From the NCBI GenBank assembly GCA_964535015.1, contig CAZHRU010000036.1:1-25626 (forward strand): 25,626 bases of DNA, given 5' to 3'. Each line of letters opens with the position of its first letter. Position 1 is the first letter of the stretch. Made by a program: the position numbers and the translations under genes. The notes beneath the pieces were generated by a model. It saw only the letters and a program-made list of their open reading frames with translations. It was not told where the DNA came from and searched no databases. Of this stretch, positions 15,012-22,370 are shown in pieces. Source of the stretch: CAZDUS01 sp964535015 (GTDB taxonomy: Bacteria; Verrucomicrobiota; Kiritimatiellia; CAIKKV01; CAITUY01).

Positions 15012-17383
15012 CAACAACAGATCCTATCATTGACCTGGCTCCTGTGGATGAGGCCATTGCCCGGATCGGCCGCACCACCGACAAGACCATTCCCATTCTC
15101 CAGGCCTTGCAGACGCATTACCGTTACCTGCCCGAGGCCGCCCTGCGACGTGTCTGCGAACTGACCGAGATCACGCCGGCCGGGATCATGGGCATCGCCA
15201 CCTTCTATTCGCAGTTCCGCCTCAAACCGGCCGGCAAACACACCATCAACGTCTGTCATGGCACCGCCTGCCACGTCAAGGGCGCCGAACGGGTCACCGA
15301 CTCCCTGCGCCGCGTGCTTAAAATCGAAGGGGATAACGATACCGACCCTGATGGCGTGTTCACCCTGCAAAAGGTGGCCTGCCTGGGGTGCTGTACCTTG
15401 GCCCCCGTGGTTCAGATCGATGAGATCACTTACGGCCATGTGGAACCCGGTGCGGTCGCGGGAGTCCTGCATGCCTTTATTGAGCAGGAAGCCGAACGGA
15501 GCAAGCGCAAGGCCGCCGGGGCGCCTCGTTCCGATACCGGCCATGCCGAAATCCGTATCGGCACCGGGTCCTGCTGCGTGGCGGGCGGCGCCAATCAGGT
15601 GCTCGAGGCGCTGGAATCGGCCGTGGCCGCCGTAGGCGCCGATGCCCGCGTCACCACCGTCGGTTGCGTGGGCATGTGCCACAACACGCCGCTCGTCGAA
15701 ATCCTGGTGCCTGGAAAACCCGTCGCCATGTATGCGCGGGTTCGCGCGGCGGATGTGGCCTCCATCATCCAGCGCCACTTTACACCATCCCGTTGGCGTG
15801 ATCGCGTGAACCTCGCCGTCTCCGGAATGATGGACCGCCTGCTCACCGGAGTTCCCGATACCGCCGCCGACCGCTGTAATCTGGATGCCGGATGCCACGC
15901 CGTCATGTCGTTTCTGACCCCCCAGCACCGGGTCGCCACGGAACTCTGCGGCCAACTCGAACCCCTCGACCTTGACGCCTACCTCCATCATCGCGGATTC
16001 CAGTCCCTGGAACATGTCCTCAAGGATCATTCCCCGGACACGGTCATCGAGACTGTGACCGAAGCCGGGTTGCGGGGCCGCGGCGGGGCCGGGTTCCCGG
16101 CTGGCCGGAAGTGGGCCATGGTCCGGAAAGCCGCGGGGACCCAGAAGTACCTTGTGATGAACGGCGATGAGGGCGATCCCGGCGCCTTCATGGACCGCAT
16201 GATCCTGGAGTCCTATCCCTTCCGCGTCATCGAAGGACTCGCCATTGGCGCCTACGCCGTCGGCGCCACCGAGGGCGTCCTCTACATCCGCGCGGAGTAT
16301 CCGCTCGCCGTCAAACGCATGCGCGAGGCCATCCGGATTTGCGAAGAACGCGGCCTGCTGGGCACCCGCATCTTGGGCCATGATTTCACCCTGAACCTGC
16401 GCATCATGGAAGGGGCTGGCGCCTTCGTCTGCGGCGAGGAAACCGCCCTGCTGGAATCCGTGATGGGCCGCCGGGGCATGCCGCAGTTGCGTCCGCCTTA
16501 CCCCGCCGAGAAGGGGTTGTGGGGTTGCCCGACCCTGGTCAGCAACGTGGAGACGTTCTCGCTGATCCCCTGGATCATGCGCCACGGCGCGCATGCCTTC
16601 GCGGCGCTCGGAACCCTCAACAGTAAGGGAACCAAGGTCTTCGCCCTGGCCGGCAAGATCGTGCGCGGCGGATTGATCGAAGTGGCCATGGGTCTCTCCA
16701 TTCGCCGCATCGTCGAGGATATCGGCGGCGGCGTGGCCAATGGACGCACCTTCAAGGCGGTCCAGATCGGGGGCCCCTCGGGCGGGTGTCTGCCCGCCTC
16801 CCATGCCGACACCCTGGTGGATTACGAGGCCCTGACCCTCGCCGGCGCCATGATGGGATCCGGCGGCCTCGTGGTCATGGACGACACCGATTGCATGGTC
16901 GATATGGCCCGCTACTTCCTGTCCTTTACCCAGCAGGAGTCGTGCGGAAAATGCACCCCCTGCCGTATCGGCACCCGCCGCATGCTCGATATCCTGGAGC
17001 GCCTCTGTGAAGGAAAAGGCACGGCCAGCGATCTCGTGAAACTCGAGGCGCTTGCCCACGAGATCAAGCGCTCAAGTCTCTGCGGCCTGGGTCAAACCGC
17101 CCCCAACCCGGTGCTGACCACCCTCCGCTACTTCCGGGATGAGATCGAGGCGCATATCAAGGGAATCTGTCCGGCGCGGAAGTGCCACGCCCTCATCATG
17201 TACGTGGTCGGGGACCCCTGCATCGGATGCACCCGTTGCGCCCAGGTCTGCCCCACGGACGCCATTCCGGCGACGCCCTATGAGAAACATGTGATCGATT
17301 CAGCAAAATGCGTGCGGTGCGGGGCCTGCAAGGATGTCTGCCCGGTCAAGGCCATAACCATCGAATCCCCGTGCAAGGTGTAA
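15008..17383 (+). CDS. NuoE-NuoF fusion, NADH-oxidising iron-sulfur flavoprotein (HydB/HndC type)
   Basis: This 791-residue protein joins several modules. Residues 1-155 are a NuoE-like thioredoxin-fold [2Fe-2S] domain (C83, C88, C125, C129). About 178-258 is a second one (C189/C190, C220, C224), as at the N-terminus of HydB/HndC. About 300-720 is NuoF, with GLRGRGGAGFPAG (355-367) for FMN/NADH, GAGAFVCGEETALLES, and the [4Fe-4S] site SCGKCTPC (C646, C649, C652) with C692. Residues 738-778 hold two [4Fe-4S] sites. It should oxidise NADH with FMN in the cytosol and pass electrons on. NuoE and NuoF are usually separate proteins. An H-cluster hydrogenase subunit is not encoded nearby. It overlaps the upstream gene by ATGA and is followed 1 nt later by the flavoprotein gene. 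Confidence 0.92.
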   Translation: MTTTDPIIDLAPVDEAIARIGRTTDKTIPILQALQTHYRYLPEAALRRVCELTEITPAGIMGIATFYSQFRLKPAGKHTINVCHGTACHVKGAERVTDSLRRVLKIEGDNDTDPDGVFTLQKVACLGCCTLAPVVQIDEITYGHVEPGAVAGVLHAFIEQEAERSKRKAAGAPRSDTGHAEIRIGTGSCCVAGGANQVLEALESAVAAVGADARVTTVGCVGMCHNTPLVEILVPGKPVAMYARVRAADVASIIQRHFTPSRWRDRVNLAVSGMMDRLLTGVPDTAADRCNLDAGCHAVMSFLTPQHRVATELCGQLEPLDLDAYLHHRGFQSLEHVLKDHSPDTVIETVTEAGLRGRGGAGFPAGRKWAMVRKAAGTQKYLVMNGDEGDPGAFMDRMILESYPFRVIEGLAIGAYAVGATEGVLYIRAEYPLAVKRMREAIRICEERGLLGTRILGHDFTLNLRIMEGAGAFVCGEETALLESVMGRRGMPQLRPPYPAEKGLWGCPTLVSNVETFSLIPWIMRHGAHAFAALGTLNSKGTKVFALAGKIVRGGLIEVAMGLSIRRIVEDIGGGVANGRTFKAVQIGGPSGGCLPASHADTLVDYEALTLAGAMMGSGGLVVMDDTDCMVDMARYFLSFTQQESCGKCTPCRIGTRRMLDILERLCEGKGTASDLVKLEALAHEIKRSSLCGLGQTAPNPVLTTLRYFRDEIEAHIKGICPARKCHALIMYVVGDPCIGCTRCAQVCPTDAIPATPYEKHVIDSAKCVRCGACKDVCPVKAITIESPCKV

Positions 17384-17384
17384 T

Positions 17385-18953
17385 ATGCCAACCCTGACCA
17401 TTGATAACCAAACGGTGACCGTCGATCCCGACACCACCATTCTCGATGCCGCGGCCAAACTCGGGATCCAGATCCCCACCCTCTGCTACCTCCGCGAGTT
17501 CCGTCCCTTCACCACCTGCATGGTGTGCCTGGTCAAGATCAAGGGCATGGCGCGTCTTCTGCCGGCGTGTGCCACCAAGGTCCACGAGGGCATGGTCGTG
17601 GAAAGCGAAACTGACGATGTCCGCACCGCCCGTCGCACCGCCTTGGAACTGCTGCTCAGCGACCATCTCGGGGACTGCGTGGGGCCCTGCCAGACTACCT
17701 GTCCGGCCCACATGGAGATTCCCCTGATGATCCGCCAACTCGGCGCGGGCCAGTGGCGGGAGGCCATCATCACCGTCAAGGAACATATCGCCCTGCCGGC
17801 GGCCCTGGGCCGGATCTGCCCCGAAATTTGCGAACGCGGGTGCCGACGCGTCCAGTTGGATGCCGCGGTGGGCATTTGCCGCCTGAAACGCTTTGCCGCC
17901 GACACGGACCTCGCCAGCGGGGCCCCCTATGCGCCGGTGTGCAAACCGGAGTCCGGCAAGAAGGTTGCCATCATCGGCGCCGGCCCGGCTGGCCTGAGCG
18001 CCGCCTGGTACCTGCGCCGCGAAGGATGCGCCTGCGTCGTCTTCGACGAGCACGAGCAACCCGGCGGCCAACTCCGCCAGGGCGTGGACCGCCAGCGCCT
18101 CCCGCTCGATATCCTGGATGCCGAGATTGCCACCATCACCCGGCTGGGTGCGGAGTTTAAGGGCATAACCCGAATCGGCGACCGCGCCGCTCTCGATGCC
18201 ATCCGGAATCAGTTCGACGCGGTGCTTCTGGCTTGTGGCGATGTTTCTGCCGACCAGGCCAACCTCTGGGGCCTGCCCTACAAAGGCAAGGGTCTCCTGG
18301 TCAAAACGGATACGCTCGAAACGTCCGTTCCCGGCCTCTATGCCGCCGGATCGGCCGTGACCCCCTCGCGCCATGCGGTACGCGCCGTGGCCTCCGGCCG
18401 GTTCGCCGCCTTGACCATTGCCAAACGGCTCCGCGGCGAACCCGGTCTTGTCGAGGACCGGCCCTATACGGTGCATATCGGGCGTCTGCATGATTGCGAA
18501 ATCCCGTTCGTCCGCACCGAAGGCTCCCCGGCGGCCCGCGTCGCGCCGGCGGGCGGTCCCCTGGCGGCCTTTGCGAAGGACGAGATGTCCATCGAGACCG
18601 CCCGGTGCCTGCATTGTGATTGCGACCGCCTGCACTCGTGCGACCTGCGCCGGTTCTCCTCGGACTACGAGGCCTCCACGGCGAAGTTCAAGGGCGAACG
18701 CCGCCAGTACGGGAAGGAACTCACCCACCCCAACATCGTGTTCGAACCGGGCAAGTGCATCAGTTGCGGCCGTTGCGTGGCCATCGCCGCGAAGGCGGAG
18801 GAGAAGCTCGGCGTGGCTTTTCACGGGCGCGGTTTCACCCAGCGGATCAAGGTGCCCTTCGATGAAACGGTTGCCGCCGGACTTACCGCCGCCGCGCGCG
18901 AATGCGCCGACCACTGTCCGACTGCCGCCTTGAGTTGGCGCGAGAAAAAATGA
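17385..18953 (+). CDS. [2Fe-2S]-GltD-like FAD iron-sulfur protein without an evident NAD(P)H subdomain
   Basis: This 522-residue protein opens with a NuoG/HydA-type [2Fe-2S] ferredoxin domain (C34, C45, C48, C62). A GltD-type N-terminal iron-sulfur region follows (GDCVGPCQTTCPAHMEIP at 97-113; ICPEICERGC at 144-153). The FAD domain has IIGAGPAGLSAAWYL (196-210) and the closing GLYAAGSAVTPSR (317-329). GltD-like enzymes normally carry an NAD(P)H-binding Rossmann insertion with GGGNxAxD between these; here the chain goes directly from FDAVLLACGDVS to TDTLETSVPGLYAAG. The C-terminal part has CLHCDCDRLHSC and a ferredoxin-like CISCGRC with CADHCP. It is probably an FAD/Fe-S relay, or a bifurcating partner, fed by the adjacent NuoEF fusion. 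The start lies 1 nt after the upstream stop. Family placement is firm; the role is inference. Confidence 0.85.
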   Translation: MPTLTIDNQTVTVDPDTTILDAAAKLGIQIPTLCYLREFRPFTTCMVCLVKIKGMARLLPACATKVHEGMVVESETDDVRTARRTALELLLSDHLGDCVGPCQTTCPAHMEIPLMIRQLGAGQWREAIITVKEHIALPAALGRICPEICERGCRRVQLDAAVGICRLKRFAADTDLASGAPYAPVCKPESGKKVAIIGAGPAGLSAAWYLRREGCACVVFDEHEQPGGQLRQGVDRQRLPLDILDAEIATITRLGAEFKGITRIGDRAALDAIRNQFDAVLLACGDVSADQANLWGLPYKGKGLLVKTDTLETSVPGLYAAGSAVTPSRHAVRAVASGRFAALTIAKRLRGEPGLVEDRPYTVHIGRLHDCEIPFVRTEGSPAARVAPAGGPLAAFAKDEMSIETARCLHCDCDRLHSCDLRRFSSDYEASTAKFKGERRQYGKELTHPNIVFEPGKCISCGRCVAIAAKAEEKLGVAFHGRGFTQRIKVPFDETVAAGLTAAARECADHCPTAALSWREKK

Positions 18954-20245
18954 AGATCGTCATGATCATTCCGGGTTCCGGGGGCGGGTTCTACTGCGAG
19001 AACTGTCTGCGCGACACGGGCGTGGTGAAGGTGCTTCGCCAACGGGGACACGATGCCACCGTGGTGCCGCTTTACCTCCCCATGTTCACCGACGACCCCG
19101 ACGTGGCCAAGGATTCGCCGGTCTTCTTCGGCGGCGTCCGGCTCTACCTCCAGCACAAGATCGGCTGGTTGCGCCACATGCCCCGCTGGATGGCGCGCCT
19201 GCTCGACTCATCCTGGATGCTCGGTCTCGCCGCGAAGCAGGCGGGCAGTACTCGCGCCAGCGGCATGGGCGCCATGACGCTCTCCATGATCCGCGGACGG
19301 GACGGCGGCCAGGCCGCGGAATTGGACCGCTTGATCGAGTGGTTGCAACGCGACGGGGAACGGCCCGATGTGATCCAGATCTCTTCCATCCTTCTCATCG
19401 GCCTCGCCGGCCAACTCCGTGACCGCCTCAAGGTCCCCATCACCTGCGTTCTCCAGGATGAGGATACCTGGATCGACGCCCTCGACGCGCCCTATGGGCG
19501 CGCCTGCTGGGACGCCATTTTGGAGCAGTGCCCCGCCGTGGCGCGATTCCTCCCGGTCAGTCAGTTCTACGCCAACCGTATGCAGGCCAAATTGGGTTTG
19601 CCTGCCGGGAAAATGACCGTCGTCTATCCCGGTATTGCCACGGATGACTATGTCACGGCGCCCCCTAACCCGGATCCGCCCGTCATCGGGTATCTCTCCA
19701 AAATGACACGCTCCCTCGGACTGGAAACCCTGGTGGATGCTTTTATTCAATTGAAGAAAACCCGGTTCCCCACCCTCAAGTTACGGGCCATGGGCGGCCA
19801 GACGGGCGACGACGCCCGGTTTCTGGAATCGCTACGCCGACGCTTGGACGGCCTGGGCATGGCGGGCGATGTCGAGTTTCTGCCCGGACTCGAACGGGAG
19901 GAGCGGATCGGGTTTCTGTCCGGCCTTTCGGTACTCTCGGTCCCGATGCCGGAGGGCGAGGCTTTTGGGTTGTTCATCATAGAGGCGTTGGCCGCGGGGG
20001 TGCCGGTGGTCCAACCCGATCGCGGTGGCTTCACCGAGGTGATTCGCATGACAGGCGGCGGCCTGCTTTACGATCCCGCGCAACCGGACGCCCTGATTGG
20101 GGCGTTGGAAACCATGCTTACCGATCGCGTGACGGCGGCCGCCATGGGGCGACAGGGGCAGACTGCTGTCCGGCAACAGTTCACCATGAACCGCATGGCC
20201 GACGACTTGCTCAGCGTCTACAAGACGCTTTCAGTGCCAATATGA
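18950..20245 (+). CDS. Family 4 glycosyltransferase
   Basis: This 431-residue protein starts MKIVMIIPGSGGGFYCENCL, the nucleotide-sugar transferase type with a Gly-rich first loop. The GT-B C-terminal half has VVYPGIATDDY, PVIGYLSKMTRSLGLETLVDAF, EFLPGLEREERIGFLSGLSVLSVP and the E-x7-E motif in EGEAFGLFIIEALAAGVPVVQPDRGGFTEV. It should move a sugar from an activated donor to a cell-surface or lipid acceptor in the cytosol; donor and acceptor are unknown. ATG 18950 overlaps the previous stop (ATGA), so it is translated with the redox operon, although a functional link is not obvious. A hopanoid-like or other lipid acceptor made by the divergent cyclase genes is one speculation. Confidence 0.88.
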   Translation: MKIVMIIPGSGGGFYCENCLRDTGVVKVLRQRGHDATVVPLYLPMFTDDPDVAKDSPVFFGGVRLYLQHKIGWLRHMPRWMARLLDSSWMLGLAAKQAGSTRASGMGAMTLSMIRGRDGGQAAELDRLIEWLQRDGERPDVIQISSILLIGLAGQLRDRLKVPITCVLQDEDTWIDALDAPYGRACWDAILEQCPAVARFLPVSQFYANRMQAKLGLPAGKMTVVYPGIATDDYVTAPPNPDPPVIGYLSKMTRSLGLETLVDAFIQLKKTRFPTLKLRAMGGQTGDDARFLESLRRRLDGLGMAGDVEFLPGLEREERIGFLSGLSVLSVPMPEGEAFGLFIIEALAAGVPVVQPDRGGFTEVIRMTGGGLLYDPAQPDALIGALETMLTDRVTAAAMGRQGQTAVRQQFTMNRMADDLLSVYKTLSVPI

Positions 20246-20669
20246 GCAGCACTTTGTCGTATGTTCCGTTCAGCCACCGGTTGCGGCCCGCACTCGTCGG
20301 GGCCGGATTTGCCATGGAAGGGTACTGGGTCTGGTGCGGATCGGCGATTCGCGGGGAAGACGGACGGTATCATCTGTTTGTTGCCCGGTGGCCGAAACAC
20401 CCGAAGGCCCTTACACCTTTCAGGAGGTCGTCCTGGGTGACCGTGGTGCGGCATTCTGGGATGGCCGCATGACGCACAATCCGGTCGTGGTCAAGCGCGG
20501 CGACACGTACCTGTTGTTCTATATCGGCACCACGTTTGATGGCCCCAAGCCGACCCATTTGTTTGCCGCCATGGCGGAGGGGCCCACCGGCAAACCGGGC
20601 GATTTCGCGGATATCACCAGGGCATGGAACGGGGTGGTGCCGCTGGACGGGACACACCCGATCCAATGA
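20242..20669 (+). pseudogene. Frameshifted, truncated GH43-like glycosidase
   Basis: Two overlapping frames together resemble the start of a GH43-like glycosidase. The first (20242 to about 20397) reads FAMEGYWVWCGSAIRGEDGR then YHLFVARWPK. The second (from about 20386) reads VAETPEGPYTFQEVVLGD, then FWDGRMTHNPVVVKRGDTY and LLFYIGTTFDG, and stops at 20667-20669. The stretch expected between 'ARWPK' and 'AVAETPEG' in relatives is missing, and the C-terminal part is absent. At the junction the DNA GGTGGCCGAAAC serves both frames, which suggests a deletion between short repeats. The start overlaps the glycosyltransferase stop (ATGA), so it was once the last gene of the operon. A sequencing error alone would not explain the missing residues. 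Confidence 0.75.
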
Positions 20670-20677
20670 ATAAAGAG

Positions 20678-20758
20678 TTCTTGATCCTAATCGTAATCCT
20701 AATCGCCTACCCCAGAGAAGATCCCGCGCGCGATTAAGATTACGAGTACGATTAAGAA
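20678..20758. repeat. Imperfect inverted repeat built from TAATC-type units
   Basis: The arms 20678-20706 and 20730-20758 (29 nt each) are inverted copies with 25 matching positions, separated by a 23-nt loop. Both arms consist of short TAATC[G/C]-like units (for example CTAATCGTAATCCTAATCG). A stable hairpin would form, but no T-run follows on the plus strand, so it is not a standard terminator. It begins 9 nt after the pseudogene stop. It may be a dispersed palindromic element. Confidence 0.7.
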
Positions 20759-20776
20759 AACCCCACAGAACGGCCT

Positions 20777-20954
20777 TGCACCCCGGTGCTGGTGAACTGC
20801 GGGCGCATCTCCGAGTCTTGGCGCCCACTGTGCGTGGCGTCACACCGTGACACCCTACAAAATTCCGTAGGATGTAGTACCGCACGGTGTGCGGTCAAAT
20901 TCCGAGTATGACAGCGCCATAACTCGCAGATGCGCCTCGGTGCTGGTGAACTGC
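20777..20954. repeat. Nested direct and inverted repeat element upstream of mnmE
   Basis: A 24-nt direct repeat occurs at 20777-20800 and 20931-20954 (22 matches; 17 identical in a row, CGGTGCTGGTGAACTGC). Inside, 20802-20824 and 20914-20936 are inverted copies (20 of 23 match). Further inside, CACACCGTG (20841-20849) pairs with CACGGTGTG (20883-20891), and CCTAC (20854-20858) with GTAGG (20867-20871). All arms share nearly one centre, so the stretch can fold into one long hairpin. No open frame fits. It could be a MITE-like mobile element or a structured RNA region. Confidence 0.7.
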
Positions 20955-21002
20955 AACGCCGACATGGACTTGTTGCAAGTTTTTGGGATAATTCGCGCGC
21001 TG

Positions 21003-22370
21003 ATGAATGCTGAGAACGACACTATTGCCGCCATCGCGACAGCGCCGGGCGAAGGAGCCATTGCCATCGTGCGGCTTTCCGGGCCGGAAAGCATGACGAT
21101 TGCCGACCGACTTTTCCGCGGTCAGGGGGCCCCACCCTCGCACCGTGCCGCTGGCGCTTTCCTGCATGGCCGCATCGTCACCCAGGAGTGCACGGCCGAC
21201 GAGGTGATCCTCTTGATCTATCGCGCACCGCATAGTTACACGCGCGAGGACTCCATCGAAATCCAAGGACACGGTGGCAGTGCCGCGGCCCAACGTATTC
21301 TGCGTGCTGTTGTTGATGCGGGCGTCCGCATCGCCGACCCGGGCGAATTCACAAAACGGGCATTCTTGAATGGACGGATTGACTTGTTGCAGGCGGAGGC
21401 CGTACTCGACTTGATTCAGGCGCGGTCGGATCGCGCCGCCGCCGCCGCCCTCGATCAACTCGAAGGAAGGTTGAGCCTGGCTTTTGACGCTCTCTACGCG
21501 GCGCTCCTGAATGTCGCTGGGGATATTGAGACGACCTTGGACTTTTCTGAAGATGAGTTGCCCCCTACCCTCATGGGTACCTTGTTGGTGAGATTACGGG
21601 CAGTGGAAGACGACCTGAAGCAACTCTTGTCTACATGGAGTGAAGGACACGTGTTGCGCAATGGCGCTCTAATTGTCATCGGCGGCAAGACCAATGTGGG
21701 GAAATCTACACTGTTAAACCGATTGCTTGGTATAGATCGAGCGATCGTCAATAGCACGCCAGGCACGACACGCGACATCATAGAGGAACAAATGGTCATC
21801 AATGGGTATCCGGTCCGACTTGTGGATACTGCTGGGTTGCGTCTGACGGACTGTGAGATTGAGGGTGAAGGGATAAGGCGCGCCAGGCAGCATGTGCAGA
21901 AGGCAGACATTCTTTTGTATGTGATCGACAGTTCGCAACCGATGGATGATGAGGATCTGGCCTGCCTGAAGGCGAAGGCGGCGGATAAGATCATACTGGT
22001 TGGCAACAAGACCGACATTGGCGAATTGATTTGTAACGGAACAGCGCTGAAGGATGTCGCTTATATAGGGTGTTCCCTGCTGAACGGTGTCGGAGTTGAT
22101 GAGGTCAGGAGCCGCATCGGAGAAAAGCTTTCCTCGTTGCACCAGGGACAACAGAATTCAGTTATCGCCGAGAGGCACAGACGTCTGGTGGTCATAACCC
22201 TCAAGGAGGTCACGGAGGCGGCACTGCTGATGCAAAGGGAAGATCCTGATCCGACGTTGGCGGCGTCGCGACTGAGGGTGGCGTTGGAGGCGCTGGGAGA
22301 AGCCACGGGGCGCATCTACCATGATGAACTGCTCAATAACATTTTCTCAAGGTTCTGTGTTGGAAAATGA
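21003..22370 (+). CDS. mnmE: tRNA modification GTPase MnmE
   Basis: This 455-residue protein has the normal length and layout. The N-terminal folate-binding domain starts NDTIAAIATAPGEGAIAIVRLSG, a helical domain follows, and an inserted G domain has GGKTNVGKS (G1), TPGTTRD (G2), DTAG (G3) and NKTD (G4). The C-terminus ends FCVGK, the conserved C-x-GK with the catalytic cysteine. With MnmG it makes the aminomethyl-type modification at U34 of certain tRNAs. ATG 21003 fits the family start; the frame stays open back to 20889 into the repeat element, and no ribosome site is seen. GATAAT at 20987-20992 lies just upstream and might be a -10 for a nearly leaderless mRNA. The gene overlaps mnmG by ATGA. 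Confidence 0.97.
   Translation: MNAENDTIAAIATAPGEGAIAIVRLSGPESMTIADRLFRGQGAPPSHRAAGAFLHGRIVTQECTADEVILLIYRAPHSYTREDSIEIQGHGGSAAAQRILRAVVDAGVRIADPGEFTKRAFLNGRIDLLQAEAVLDLIQARSDRAAAAALDQLEGRLSLAFDALYAALLNVAGDIETTLDFSEDELPPTLMGTLLVRLRAVEDDLKQLLSTWSEGHVLRNGALIVIGGKTNVGKSTLLNRLLGIDRAIVNSTPGTTRDIIEEQMVINGYPVRLVDTAGLRLTDCEIEGEGIRRARQHVQKADILLYVIDSSQPMDDEDLACLKAKAADKIILVGNKTDIGELICNGTALKDVAYIGCSLLNGVGVDEVRSRIGEKLSSLHQGQQNSVIAERHRRLVVITLKEVTEAALLMQREDPDPTLAASRLRVALEALGEATGRIYHDELLNNIFSRFCVGK

Noticed and set aside
14954..17059. A 701-codon open frame on the minus strand opposite the NuoE-NuoF fusion.
   Set aside because: It is an antisense shadow of a GC-rich gene; the plus frame has all expected cofactor motifs.
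15008..18953. Interpretation as an [FeFe]-hydrogenase (HydABC/Hnd) operon.
   Set aside because: The subunits resemble HydB and the ferredoxin start of HydA, but no H-cluster motifs are encoded and a GltD-like FAD domain takes their place.
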